The notes: a model not told the origin generated them from the sequence alone. Positions 8,755-17,630 are shown, counted from the first letter of the stretch. The stretch: DNA of 64,000 nucleotides from Arthrobacter sp. ISL-85 (GCF_018613675.1 NZ_JAGGPQ010000031.1:1-64000), one strand, 5' to 3'. Made by a program: numbers and translations.

Positions 8755-9237
8755 ATGCCTGGCAGTGCTGCAGACACACTTCCGCTCAATTCCCGTTTCA
8801 GTCTTCGGCATCTCCACCGGATGCAATCGGCAAATCTGGCATTGCTCCTTACGGACGACGCAGTCGATGATCTCGCCTTAGCTGTCCGCACCTTCGTCCC
8901 CGCTGGCTCTTCGGTCGTTGCCTGCATCTTCGATGACAGCGTGCTTTGGACCAGCATGCTCATCACCGTTGACGAATCCGGCCACGCCGCCTCGGTTTCC
9001 ACCCTGGACGGCGCGGGCGCACAAGCCGGCGGTGACATGACCCACGCCGCAGGCGAGGTAGTGAGCTGGGTCCAGGCCCACTATGGGCCGTGCTCCCTTG
9101 GCTTTTTTGTCGACAGAGAGCACGCACAGGCGCTACTGCGGGCTTCCGACAAGGCGGAGTCTGTCCGCGCTGCCTCAGCCGCAGGCGCCCTAGTCCTGTC
9201 GCCAATTCCCCCGGCCCTCGCCATAGCCCTCGCCTGA
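8755..9237 (+). CDS. uncharacterised first gene of the sugar operon
   Basis: A 160-residue soluble protein of no family I recognise. It has alternating hydrophobic strands and helices (ANLALLLTDDAVDDLALAV, then SSVVACIFDDSVLWTSMLIT) and no signal peptide or membrane segment. It is Ala/Val rich and looks like a compact alpha/beta fold. GAAGGAG lies seven bases before the ATG. It is the first gene behind the LacI-controlled promoter and ends 46 bases before the binding-protein gene, so it belongs to the sugar operon. A role in sensing or modifying the sugar is possible but unsupported. Confidence 0.65.
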   Translation: MPGSAADTLPLNSRFSLRHLHRMQSANLALLLTDDAVDDLALAVRTFVPAGSSVVACIFDDSVLWTSMLITVDESGHAASVSTLDGAGAQAGGDMTHAAGEVVSWVQAHYGPCSLGFFVDREHAQALLRASDKAESVRAASAAGALVLSPIPPALAIALA

Positions 9238-9283
9238 AACAAGGCAATCCAACCATCCATCCACCCCAAAGCACTGGAGAACA

Positions 9284-10444
9284 ATGATGATCCGCAGGCT
9301 TCCCCTCGTGGCCCTGGCCGCAGCCCTGTCACTTTCTGTCGCGTCCTGCAGCAGTTCGACCACGGCCTCCACAAACGCTCCTGACGCCGGAGTCTCAGAA
9401 AAGGCGCAACAAGCCCTGGACAAGATCACGGGCCAGGTCTTGAGCAAGGGCCCCAACGGGGAGACCCCCTCGCCGGCGTCCGCTGCAGACCTGACGCCCG
9501 AACAAATTGAGAAGATCAAGTCGCTAAATGCCACCGCCGCCATTGTGATGCACTACGGCGGCAACGACTGGGCCACTGCCCAGACCAACGGACTTAAGAG
9601 TGAATTCGAAAAGCTCGGCATCAAGGTCATCGCCACAACCGACGCGAACTTCAAGCCGGACAAGCAGGTCTCCGACCTCGAAACAGTGATGACGCAGAAG
9701 CCGAACATTATCGTCTCCATTCCCACCGACCCGGTGGCCACCGCCGGCGCCTACAAGAAGGCCGCCGCAGCCGGAACCAAGCTCGTCTTCATGGACAACA
9801 TTCCCCAGGGTCTGACTGCCGGCCAGGATTACGTTTCCGTTGTTTCCGCCGACAACTACGGAAACGGCGTCGTCTCCGCCCACCAGATGGCGAAGGCCAT
9901 CGGCGGCAAAGGCAAGATCGGACTGGTCTTCCACCAGGCTGACTTCTTCGTTACCAAACAGCGCTACCAGGGCTTCAAGGATACGATCACCAAGGAGTAC
10001 CCAGACATCCAGATCGTTGAGGAAAAAGGCATTGCCGGCCCCGACTTCGCCGGTGATGCACAGGCCGCCGCGAATGCAATGTTGAGCAAGTACGCCGACC
10101 TGAAGGGCCTCTGGGCGGTCTGGGATGTCCCGGCTGAAGGCGTCATGGCTGCTGCCCGTGCCGCTGGACGGCAGGACCTGAAGATCGCCACTGAAGACCT
10201 GGGCAAGAACGTTGCCATCGCCCTGGCCAAAGACCAGCTGGTCGTGGGCCTCGGAGCCCAGGTTCCGTTCGACCAGGGTGTAACCGAGGCGCGGCTCGCG
10301 GCAGGAGCACTCATCGGCAAGCAGGCTCCGGCCTATGTGGCACTGAGCGCGTTGCCGGTTGACCACTCCAACGTCCTGGATGCCTGGAAGCAGGTCTACC
10401 ACGAGGACGCTCCGAAGGACATCCAGGACTCCTACAAGAAGTAG
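9284..10444 (+). CDS. sugar ABC transporter substrate-binding lipoprotein (CUT2)
   Basis: A 386-residue extracytoplasmic binding protein of the ribose/galactose type. It captures a sugar outside the membrane and delivers it to the permease encoded downstream. The signal peptide ends in a lipobox (SLSVASC, Cys22), followed by a Ser/Thr-rich linker. The binding-protein fold includes IVMHYGGNDWATAQTNGLK, ETVMTQKPNIIVSIPTDP and GKIGLVFHQADFFVTKQRY. A GGAG element precedes ATG-ATG. A strong hairpin directly after the stop probably stabilises this part of the message, giving more binding protein than transporter. The substrate is not readable from sequence; the neighbours suggest a sugar or anhydrosugar. 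Confidence 0.9.
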   Translation: MMIRRLPLVALAAALSLSVASCSSSTTASTNAPDAGVSEKAQQALDKITGQVLSKGPNGETPSPASAADLTPEQIEKIKSLNATAAIVMHYGGNDWATAQTNGLKSEFEKLGIKVIATTDANFKPDKQVSDLETVMTQKPNIIVSIPTDPVATAGAYKKAAAAGTKLVFMDNIPQGLTAGQDYVSVVSADNYGNGVVSAHQMAKAIGGKGKIGLVFHQADFFVTKQRYQGFKDTITKEYPDIQIVEEKGIAGPDFAGDAQAAANAMLSKYADLKGLWAVWDVPAEGVMAAARAAGRQDLKIATEDLGKNVAIALAKDQLVVGLGAQVPFDQGVTEARLAAGALIGKQAPAYVALSALPVDHSNVLDAWKQVYHEDAPKDIQDSYKK

Positions 10445-10449
10445 CCACC

Positions 10450-10481
10450 GACGGTGCGGGGGGATCCGCCCCCGCACCGTC
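10450..10481. promoter_or_regulatory. intercistronic hairpin after the binding-protein gene
   Basis: GACGGTGCGGGGG (10450-10462) pairs perfectly with CCCCCGCACCGTC (10469-10481) around a six-base loop. It has no U-tract. In binding-protein operons such hairpins usually lower downstream expression or protect the upstream message. Confidence 0.65.
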
Positions 10482-10495
10482 CCGAAAGGGCAACA

Positions 10496-12004
10496 ATGAA
10501 CACCGCAGACAATGCCGTCGAGATGCGCTCCATATCCAAGAGCTTCAACGGCGTTCCAGTTCTCAAGGACGTCAGCTTCGACATCCGGAAGGGCGAAGTC
10601 CACGCCCTGGCCGGAGGCAACGGGGCCGGCAAGTCCACCCTCATGAAAGTTCTCCAAGGCGTATACCAGGCAGACGCCGGCGAAGTCCTCATTGACGGCA
10701 AACCCACTCTCATCACCTCGATCCAGGATGCGAAGGCTGCCGGCATCGGCATGGTTTTCCAGGAGTTCAGCCTCGTCCCGAGCCTGACAGTCGCTCAAAA
10801 CATCTTCCTCGCAGCTGAACCGCTCGGCTCCGCCGGCCTGATCGACGACCGCGCCGCCGTACGGCGGGCCAGGGAAGTCTTCGCGGAGATGGAAGTCAGC
10901 GTCGACCCCCAGGCTGAAGTGTCCCGGCTCGGGACGGCCTACTGGCAACTGACCGAGATCGCCAAGGCACTTTCTCAGAACGCCCAAGTGCTGATCATGG
11001 ACGAACCAACCGCAAGCCTCGCCCGGCACGAGTCCGAAGCCCTCTTTGAACTCATCGACCGCCTGAAGCAACGCGGTATCTCCATCATCTACATCTCGCA
11101 CCGCATGGACGAGGTCTACCGGCTGGCAGACAGGATCACCATCCTCCGGGACGGCACCCGGCTCCTCACCGAGCCGCTGGCAAACGTGACCCCCGAGCAG
11201 ATCGTCGAAGGCATTGTCGGCAAGAAGATCGAGGGCGGGCTCGCCTACCGTGAACGCGTGAGCGTGGCACACGAGGGGGCTCCCCTGCTCGAGGTCCGCG
11301 GCCTGAACGCCGGCAAGCGCGTACAGGACGTGTCATTCTCGCTTCAACCCGGGGAAATCCTGGGGCTGGCGGGCCTCATGGGCAGCGGCCGGACGGAACT
11401 TGCACGTGCTCTTTTCGGTATCGACCGCCGCGACAGCGGCGATATCCTGATCCGCGGTGAGAGAGCCAGCCTGAACTCGCCACAACAGGCCATCGACGCC
11501 GGGATAGCGCTCATCCCGGAGGACCGGCGGGCGCAAGGACTGGTTCTGGACCACTCCGTCCGGGACAACCTGCTGCTGCCCTTGCTGGGCCAGATCAAGC
11601 GCGGACCTCTTCTTGACTCGACCAAAGGCAAGGACCTGTCTTCGTCGCTGATCAAGAAATTCGCAGTCAAAGTGGCGCACCCCCAACGTCCGGTCCGCCT
11701 GCTATCCGGCGGCAACCAACAAAAGGTTGTCATCGCCAAGTGGCTGGGCACCGACCCGGACATCCTCATTCTGGATGAACCGACAGCCGGCGTCGACATC
11801 GGCACCAAGAGCGAAATCCTGGAAATGATCCGTGAGCTGGCCAGTGCCGGCAAAGCCGTCATCGTCATCTCCTCCGAATACCCCGAACTACTCGCGGTCA
11901 GTGACCGCGTCCTCGTCCTCAAGGACGGCTCCGTCATCCGTGACATCCCCCGCAGCGACATCGCTGACGAGGAATATCTCCAACTTGCAGTCCAGGGAGT
12001 CTGA
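10496..12004 (+). CDS. sugar ABC transporter ATP-binding protein (two ABC domains)
   Basis: A 502-residue tandem ATPase of the RbsA/MglA type that energises CUT2 sugar import. In domain 1 the Walker A is GGNGAGKST (40-48), Walker B is VLIMDEPTAS, and the signature is a degenerate LGTAYWQLTEIAKAL. In domain 2 the Walker A is degenerate (GLMGSGRTEL), while LSGGNQQKV and LILDEPTAGVD are intact. This asymmetry is normal for the family. The frame is open 42 bases upstream, but the ATG at 10496 has AAAGGG five to six bases before it and matches the family N-terminus. The permease gene starts three bases after its stop. Confidence 0.93.
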   Translation: MNTADNAVEMRSISKSFNGVPVLKDVSFDIRKGEVHALAGGNGAGKSTLMKVLQGVYQADAGEVLIDGKPTLITSIQDAKAAGIGMVFQEFSLVPSLTVAQNIFLAAEPLGSAGLIDDRAAVRRAREVFAEMEVSVDPQAEVSRLGTAYWQLTEIAKALSQNAQVLIMDEPTASLARHESEALFELIDRLKQRGISIIYISHRMDEVYRLADRITILRDGTRLLTEPLANVTPEQIVEGIVGKKIEGGLAYRERVSVAHEGAPLLEVRGLNAGKRVQDVSFSLQPGEILGLAGLMGSGRTELARALFGIDRRDSGDILIRGERASLNSPQQAIDAGIALIPEDRRAQGLVLDHSVRDNLLLPLLGQIKRGPLLDSTKGKDLSSSLIKKFAVKVAHPQRPVRLLSGGNQQKVVIAKWLGTDPDILILDEPTAGVDIGTKSEILEMIRELASAGKAVIVISSEYPELLAVSDRVLVLKDGSVIRDIPRSDIADEEYLQLAVQGV

Positions 12005-12007
12005 ACA

Positions 12008-12994
12008 GTGAGCAAGGCAAACACCATCACGCCCCGGGACACCGTGGCAACCCGCAGTTTCGGAACCAAACTGAAGGAGCTGGACTGGCGACGCTACGTC
12101 ATCTACATCGGTTTCGTCGTCGTCTTCCTCTTTTTCGCGGTTCTGCTGCGTGACCAGGGCTTCCTGTCACCGCAAAACCTGCTAAACATCTTCCGACAGA
12201 CCGCCACCATCACCGTCATCGCCGTGGGCATGACGTACGTCATCTCATGCGCCGAAATCGACCTCAGCGTCGGATCCGTAGCCGGCCTGTCCAGCGTCTG
12301 TACCGCCATGGCCCTCTCCCAGTGGGGCCTGGTCCCGGGCATCCTCGCCGGCCTGGCCGTCGGACTCCTGGTCGGGTCCATCAACGGCGCACTGGTCAGT
12401 CTCCTCGGCATCCCCTCATTCCTGGTGACACTTGGCATGCTCGGCATCGCCGCCGGTGTAGCCCAGTGGATTACCGCCTCGGCCCCGCAACCGATCCTGA
12501 ATGACACCTTCAACATGCTGTTTGGATCCGGTGACTTCGGCCCCATCCCCGACCTGGTCGTCTGGAGCGCCATTTTTGTTGCCATCGGCGCCGTCGTCCT
12601 GAACCGCACCCGGTTCGGCCGGCAGGTTTTGGCTACCGGCGGAAACCGCAACGCCGCCGAGTTCACGGGCATCAACACCAAACGCATCAAGTTCCAGGTT
12701 CTGCTGATTTCAGGTGCCGTCGCGAGCGTCGCCGGCATGCTGTATGCCGGCCGCCTGCAGTCCGGCCGGTTCCAGTGGGGAGCCGGTGACGAACTTTCCG
12801 CCATCGCCGCTGTCATCCTCGGCGGCACAAGCCTCTTCGGCGGATTCGGCTCCATTATCGGAACCCTGTTCGGCGCCCTCCTGATCGGCCTGATCAACAA
12901 CGGACTAATCCTGGCCGGACTCGACAGCAGCCAGCAGCAGGTGGTCCGTGGCGCCATCATCATCCTCGCCGTCGCCCTCGCCCGGAAGAAGTAG
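12008..12994 (+). CDS. sugar ABC transporter permease (RbsC-like)
   Basis: A 328-residue CUT2 permease with about nine to ten transmembrane helices. It forms the membrane channel for the binding protein and ATPase encoded just upstream. Family stretches are present: GMTYVISCAEIDLSVGSVAGL, then IPSFLVTLGMLGIAAGVAQWI, then AAEFTGINTKRIKF (the ATPase-contact loop), then SAIAAVILGGTSLFGGFGS. The GTG start at 12008 follows AGGGAGT and lies four bases after the ATPase stop. The Gfo/Idh gene starts five bases after its end, so the transporter and enzymes are one transcript. Confidence 0.92.
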   Translation: MSKANTITPRDTVATRSFGTKLKELDWRRYVIYIGFVVVFLFFAVLLRDQGFLSPQNLLNIFRQTATITVIAVGMTYVISCAEIDLSVGSVAGLSSVCTAMALSQWGLVPGILAGLAVGLLVGSINGALVSLLGIPSFLVTLGMLGIAAGVAQWITASAPQPILNDTFNMLFGSGDFGPIPDLVVWSAIFVAIGAVVLNRTRFGRQVLATGGNRNAAEFTGINTKRIKFQVLLISGAVASVAGMLYAGRLQSGRFQWGAGDELSAIAAVILGGTSLFGGFGSIIGTLFGALLIGLINNGLILAGLDSSQQQVVRGAIIILAVALARKK

Positions 12995-12999
12995 CGCCC

Positions 13000-14151
13000 A
13001 TGACCGCCACCCCACGAGCCGGGATTATCGGTACTGGATTCATGGGCGCCGTCCACTCCCACGCGGTTCGCGCGGCAGGAGGCACGGTCAGCGCAGTTGC
13101 CGGCAGCAGCCGGGCCAGGGCTGAAGCGGCCGCCGCAGCGCTGGGGGCCCAGTCCGTGGCCGGGTCCCCCGAGGCACTGATCGCACGCGAGGATGTGGAT
13201 GTCGTTCACATCTGCACCCCGAACGCGACCCACGCCGACCTCGCACGCAAGGCAATTGCCGCAGGAAAAGCCGTCATTTGCGAGAAGCCCCTGGCCACCA
13301 GAGTGGAAGACGCCCTCGAACTGACCCGCGCCGCGCAGCAGGCAGGCGTCGTCGCGGCTGTGCCCTTTGTCTACCGTTTCTACCCCGCCGTCCGCGAGGC
13401 ACGCGACCGCATCCGCGGCGGTGAGGCCGGCCGCCTCTGGCTGCTGCACGGATCCTACCTGCAGGACTGGCTGGCCGGTGCGGAAGCGACGAACTGGCGG
13501 GTCGACTCGAAGCTGGGCGGGGCGTCCAGGGCCTTCGGTGACATCGGTGTGCACTGGTGCGACCTGATGGAATTCACTACAGGACACCAAATCACCAGGG
13601 TCATGGCCAGGACAAGCCGGGCCTATGAGCAGCGCGAAACCGGCCGCACCCCGTACTCAGTGGCCACGGAGGACGGGGCGGTGCTCCTGTTCGAGACCGA
13701 CAAGGGGGCCACGGGTTCGCTGGTGGTCAGCCAAGTCAGCCCGGGCAGGAAGAACCGTCTGTGGTTCTCCTTTGACGGAACCGAAGCGTCGTTCAGCTTC
13801 AACCAGGAACGGCCGGACACGCTGCACATCGGGCGCACGGATTCCAGCTCCACTATCCCCGTAGGCCCGCAGACCCTCGCCACCCCGGGCGGCCGGCGCT
13901 ACGCCGTGCTCCCACCCGGCCACCCGCAGGGATACCAGGACAGTTTCAACGCCTTCGTCGCAGACACGTATGCGGCTGTCCGGGCCCAAGAGCCGGAGGG
14001 GTTGCCCACGTTCCGTGACGGCCTCCGGGCAGCCCTCCTGACCGACGCCCTCGTCACCTCTGCGGCACAACAATCGTGGGTCACCGTTGCCACGGTTGAC
14101 ACATTCGAATCCCTCGAGTCTTCCCCGGCAGTAGAAAGGCAAAAGCAATGA
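13000..14151 (+). CDS. Gfo/Idh/MocA family sugar dehydrogenase
   Basis: A 383-residue NAD(P)-dependent oxidoreductase of the Gfo/Idh/MocA family, expected to oxidise or reduce a sugar hydroxyl. The Rossmann motif GIIGTGFMG is at residues 8-16. EKP is at 95-97, with the family lysine K96. The catalytic GDIGVHWCD segment has D181 and H185. It shares the SYLQDWL motif with the second dehydrogenase of this operon (15031-16203), so the two may act on related substrates, for example one making and the other reducing a 3-keto sugar. Its stop overlaps the next start in ATGA, indicating translational coupling. Confidence 0.88.
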   Translation: MTATPRAGIIGTGFMGAVHSHAVRAAGGTVSAVAGSSRARAEAAAAALGAQSVAGSPEALIAREDVDVVHICTPNATHADLARKAIAAGKAVICEKPLATRVEDALELTRAAQQAGVVAAVPFVYRFYPAVREARDRIRGGEAGRLWLLHGSYLQDWLAGAEATNWRVDSKLGGASRAFGDIGVHWCDLMEFTTGHQITRVMARTSRAYEQRETGRTPYSVATEDGAVLLFETDKGATGSLVVSQVSPGRKNRLWFSFDGTEASFSFNQERPDTLHIGRTDSSSTIPVGPQTLATPGGRRYAVLPPGHPQGYQDSFNAFVADTYAAVRAQEPEGLPTFRDGLRAALLTDALVTSAAQQSWVTVATVDTFESLESSPAVERQKQ

Positions 14152-14963
14152 AACTTGGTTACTGTTCCATCACATGGGGCGGCGTCGTCGGACACCCCCA
14201 AGGCGTGACGAGCGTCAAGGACCTCTTCTATATGACCCATGGCTCCATGCGGGACGCGGTGCAGGACATTGCCGCGGTCGGCTACGAAGGCGTGGAAATG
14301 TTTGACGGCAACCTCGCCGAATACGCCGACAGGCCCGAAGAACTCAAAGAGATCCTCAGCACCAACGGCGTCGCGCTGACCAGCGTGTACACCGGGGCGA
14401 ACTTCATCTACGCTGACATCCTCCCGGACGAGATGCACCGGATCCAGCGGGCCGCTGAACTGGCTGCGACCTTCGGAGCGGAACGGCTCGTAGTGGGCGG
14501 CGGGGCAAGGCGGGCGGCCGGGACCAGGGAAGACGACTACCTGCGCCTCGGTGAAGCTCTGGACAGGGTAACCGACATCGCCGAGGGCTTCGGACTGTCC
14601 GCGAGCTACCACCCACACCTGAGCACGATCGTCGAGAGCCCGGACGAGCTGTACAAGCTCATGCCGCTCACCCGGATCGGCTTCTGCCCCGACACCGCCC
14701 ATCTTGCAGCCGGCGGAGCAGACCCGGCCGCAGTCATCCGCAAGTACCCCGACAGGATCCAGCACGTCCACCTCAAGGACTTCCAGCAGGATCCGTTCAA
14801 CTTCCTCCCCCTGGGCGAAGGCGAACTGGACTTCCCGGACATCATCGCCGCCATCCGCGAAAGCGGATACGACAGCTGGTTGATGGTTGAACTCGACGGC
14901 TACGACGGCGACCCCAAAGCTGCAGCAGAAATTAGCAAGAAGTACCTCGACAAGCTCCTCTGA
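14148..14963 (+). CDS. sugar phosphate isomerase/epimerase-like TIM-barrel protein
   Basis: A 271-residue xylose-isomerase-like TIM-barrel protein (AP-endonuclease 2 superfamily). Enzymes of this fold isomerise, epimerise, hydrate or eliminate sugars using a divalent metal held by Glu, Asp, His and Glu residues. Candidate metal ligands are seen in GYEGVEMFDG, GFCPDTAHLAAGG, IQHVHLKDF and SWLMVELDGYDGD. The start overlaps the upstream dehydrogenase stop by four bases. In this operon it is a good candidate to process the keto-sugar made by the dehydrogenases. The exact reaction cannot be read from the sequence. Confidence 0.85.
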   Translation: MKLGYCSITWGGVVGHPQGVTSVKDLFYMTHGSMRDAVQDIAAVGYEGVEMFDGNLAEYADRPEELKEILSTNGVALTSVYTGANFIYADILPDEMHRIQRAAELAATFGAERLVVGGGARRAAGTREDDYLRLGEALDRVTDIAEGFGLSASYHPHLSTIVESPDELYKLMPLTRIGFCPDTAHLAAGGADPAAVIRKYPDRIQHVHLKDFQQDPFNFLPLGEGELDFPDIIAAIRESGYDSWLMVELDGYDGDPKAAAEISKKYLDKLL

Positions 14964-15030
14964 CCCCACTTTGACCCACGGGAAGCCACACCAGGCGCCG
15001 CCCGTAAATTCTGGAAGGAACAAGATTCAC

Positions 15031-16203
15031 ATGCAAAACCTCAACGTCGGCCTCATCGGAGGCGGGTTCATGGGCAAGGCCCACTCCTTGGCATACGCCG
15101 CCATGCCTATGTTCTTCTGGCCCGCACCCGCGATGCCGGTCCGCAAAGTCATTGCCGAAGCCAACGCGGACCTCGCCTCCGAGGCGGCCCGCCGCTTCGG
15201 CTTCGAAAATTCCACTTCGGACTGGCGCAGCATCATCGACGACCCGGACATCCACGTCGTCGACATTGCCACACCCAACCACCTGCACGCCGAGATCGCC
15301 ATCGCCGCCGCAGAAGCCGGCAAGCACATCATCTGCGAAAAGCCCCTCGCCCGCACTGGCGAAGAATCCAAGGCCATGTACGACGCCGTCAAGGACGCCA
15401 ACATCGTCCACATGGTCGCTTTCAACTACCGCCGCACTCCCGCCGTCGCACTGGCAAAGAAATACATTGAAGAAGGTGCCATCGGACAAATCCTAAACTT
15501 CCGCGGAACCTACCTGCAGGACTGGTCCGCAGACCCCAGCTCCCCGCTGTCCTGGCGCTTCCAGAAGTCCATCGCCGGTTCCGGTGCCCTCGGTGACATC
15601 GCAACCCACGTCATAGACATGGCCCGCTACCTCGTTGGCGAGTTCAGCGCCGTCAACGCTGTCCTGTCCACCTGGATCCCCGAGCGGCCACTGCAGACAG
15701 GTGGAGCAGACGCCCTCGGCAACGTACGGGGCGGGGAAGGCCCCAAGGGCCAGGTCGACGTCGATGACGAGGTCATGACAATGATCCGCTTCGCGAACGG
15801 CGCTGTAGGTTCCGTGGAAGCAACCCGCAACGCCCACGGCAGGAACAACTACATCACCTTCGAAATCCACGGAACCGAAGGCAGCATCGTGTTCAACTAC
15901 GAACGGCGCGATGAACTGCAGGTCGCCTTCGCTTCCGACCAGGCCGATCGCCGCGGATTCCGCACGGTCTACACCGGGCCGGCCCACCCGTACGGAGAAG
16001 GACTTTGGCCCATTCCTGCACTCGGGATCGGGTACGGCGAAACGAAGATCATCGAAGCCCATGACTTCTTCAAGGCCATCGCGGAGGGCGGCAGCGTCAG
16101 TCCCAACTTTGCAGACGGCTACCAGGTCGCCCTGATCGACGACGCGATCGTCGAATCCACGGCCAAGGAATCATGGGTCGAGGTCCCACAAATCGAGGCC
16201 TGA
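15031..16203 (+). CDS. Gfo/Idh/MocA dehydrogenase, levoglucosan dehydrogenase-like
   Basis: A 390-residue NAD-dependent sugar dehydrogenase. GLIGGGFMG is at 7-15, EKP at 103-105 with K104, and GDIATHVID at 188-196 supplies D189 and H193. From memory, the length and segments such as YAAMPMFFWPAPAMPVRKVI and RGTYLQDWSADPSSPLSWRF closely resemble levoglucosan 3-dehydrogenase of Pseudarthrobacter. I could not run the comparison. That enzyme oxidises the anhydrosugar levoglucosan to its 3-keto form. The start at 15031 follows GGAAGGA; the frame is open 144 bases upstream, but that part overlaps the preceding gene. The neighbouring TIM-barrel, second dehydrogenase and sugar importer fit such a pathway. 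Confidence 0.82.
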   Translation: MQNLNVGLIGGGFMGKAHSLAYAAMPMFFWPAPAMPVRKVIAEANADLASEAARRFGFENSTSDWRSIIDDPDIHVVDIATPNHLHAEIAIAAAEAGKHIICEKPLARTGEESKAMYDAVKDANIVHMVAFNYRRTPAVALAKKYIEEGAIGQILNFRGTYLQDWSADPSSPLSWRFQKSIAGSGALGDIATHVIDMARYLVGEFSAVNAVLSTWIPERPLQTGGADALGNVRGGEGPKGQVDVDDEVMTMIRFANGAVGSVEATRNAHGRNNYITFEIHGTEGSIVFNYERRDELQVAFASDQADRRGFRTVYTGPAHPYGEGLWPIPALGIGYGETKIIEAHDFFKAIAEGGSVSPNFADGYQVALIDDAIVESTAKESWVEVPQIEA

Positions 16204-16215
16204 CCCATCAACCTC

Positions 16216-16244
16216 GGGAGGGGCGGCACCGCACCGCCCCTCCC
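16216..16244. promoter_or_regulatory. intercistronic GC hairpin
   Basis: GGGAGGGGCGG pairs with CCGCCCCTCCC around a seven-base loop just after the dehydrogenase stop, without a U-tract. It may partly terminate transcription or protect RNA ends inside the operon. Confidence 0.6.
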
Positions 16245-16276
16245 CGAACCGCAGGACCATCACCGAGGAACATCAG

Positions 16277-16600
16277 ATGCCACATCCCCTTCCACACGGT
16301 CAGGAAACTGCCGAAGTCTGGCTAATGCCGGTTTTCATCGCCAAGGCCGGTTACGAAGCTCAGCTACAAGAAGTCCTCCACTCGCTGCAGACGCTAAGCC
16401 GAAAAGACCCGGGATGCCTGGAGTACACCGTCTTCGCAGACGGGGGGCGACCCGGCACCTTCGTCCTCTTCGAAGGATGGGCCCGCCAAGAGGACCTCGA
16501 AGCACACAACGAACAAGACCACGTAGTGGACTTTTTAAAGGGAGTGGACCCGCTATTGGCGGTACCGTTTTTCGTGACTCCCCTCACGCCTGTCAGTTGA
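16277..16600 (+). CDS. ABM-domain (putative quinol monooxygenase) protein
   Basis: A 107-residue protein of the antibiotic-biosynthesis-monooxygenase (ABM/YgiN) fold, a small dimeric alpha/beta barrel. Family features are visible: VFIAKAGYEAQLQEVLHSL, then DPGCLEYTVF, then GTFVLFEGWARQEDLEAH, where the Trp and His are usual, and the VDFLKGVDPLL helix. Such proteins oxidise quinols without a cofactor, but many members have other or unknown roles. Its place inside a sugar-oxidation operon, between a dehydrogenase and a sugar isomerase-like gene, is unexpected and may mean a role in the sugar pathway. Confidence 0.8.
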   Translation: MPHPLPHGQETAEVWLMPVFIAKAGYEAQLQEVLHSLQTLSRKDPGCLEYTVFADGGRPGTFVLFEGWARQEDLEAHNEQDHVVDFLKGVDPLLAVPFFVTPLTPVS

Positions 16601-16628
16601 TCTCCACCGAACGCCCAAGGAGCCCCGA

Positions 16629-17630
16629 ATGCCCCGTCCGTTCACCCTGTTCACCGGCCAGTGGGCCGACCTGCCCTTCGAAGAAGTGGCCCGGCTCGCC
16701 TCCGGCTGGGGCTACGACGGCCTCGAGATCGCCGTCTCCGGGGACCACCTGGACGCCTGGCGCTGGGACGAACCCGGCTACGTCGACTCCAAACTCGCAA
16801 TCCTGGACAAGTACAACCTGAAGGTCTGGGCCATCTCCAACCACCTCAAGGGCCAGGCCGTCTGCGATGACCCCATCGACTTCCGCCACCAAGCCATCGT
16901 CGGCACCAAAGTCTGGGGCGACGGCGACCCCGAAGGCGTCCGCACCCGCGCCGCGGAGGAAATGAAGCACACCGCCCGGCTCGCCAAGGCACTCGGCGTG
17001 GACACCGTCGTCGGCTTCACCGGCTCCTCCATCTGGCAGTACGTCGCCATGTTCCCGCCCGTCCCCGAAAAAGTCATCGACGCCGGCTACCAGGACTTCG
17101 CCGACCGCTGGAACCCCATCCTGGACGTCTTCGACGAACAAGGAGTCCGGTTCGCCCACGAAGTCCACCCGAGCGAGATCGCCTACGACTACTGGACCAC
17201 CGTCCGCACCCTCGAAGCGATCGGCCACCGCGAACCCTTCGGCCTGAACTGGGACCCCTCCCACATGATGTGGCAGGGCATCGACCCCGTCTCCTTCATC
17301 TGGGACTTCAAGGACCGGATTTACCACGTGGACTGCAAGGACACCAAGATCCGCCAAACCGGACGCAACACCGTCATGGGCTCCCACCTGCCCTGGGGCG
17401 ACCCCCGCCGCGGCTGGGACTTCGTCTCCGCCGGCCGCGGCGACGTCCCCTGGGAAGCCTCCTTCCGTGCCCTCACCGCCATCGGCTACGAGGGCCCCAT
17501 CAGCATCGAATGGGAAGACGCCGGCATGGACCGCCTCCACGGCGCCCCCGAAGCCCTCAACGCCCTCAAGAAATACGACTTCCCCGCCTCCCAAACCAGC
17601 TTCGACGCCGCCTTCAGCAGCAAAGACTAA
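16629..17630 (+). CDS. sugar phosphate isomerase/epimerase family protein
   Basis: A 333-residue xylose-isomerase-like TIM-barrel protein, longer than the 271-residue member of the same operon. Metal-site candidates lie in GYDGLEIAVSGDHLD, RFAHEVHPSEIAYDY, GLNWDPSHMMWQG and IYHVDCKDTKIR, with EGPISIEWEDAGMDR near the end. Close relatives are usually found beside Gfo/Idh/MocA dehydrogenases in inositol or keto-sugar pathways, where they act as isomerases, dehydratases or lyases. It is the last gene of the LacI-controlled operon; a 230-base gap follows. Confidence 0.87.
   Translation: MPRPFTLFTGQWADLPFEEVARLASGWGYDGLEIAVSGDHLDAWRWDEPGYVDSKLAILDKYNLKVWAISNHLKGQAVCDDPIDFRHQAIVGTKVWGDGDPEGVRTRAAEEMKHTARLAKALGVDTVVGFTGSSIWQYVAMFPPVPEKVIDAGYQDFADRWNPILDVFDEQGVRFAHEVHPSEIAYDYWTTVRTLEAIGHREPFGLNWDPSHMMWQGIDPVSFIWDFKDRIYHVDCKDTKIRQTGRNTVMGSHLPWGDPRRGWDFVSAGRGDVPWEASFRALTAIGYEGPISIEWEDAGMDRLHGAPEALNALKKYDFPASQTSFDAAFSSKD

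Noticed and set aside
9524..11272. Minus-strand open frame of 582 codons
   Set aside because: It is antisense to the binding-protein and ATPase genes, which have clear domains and start signals. Long antisense frames are expected in high-GC DNA.
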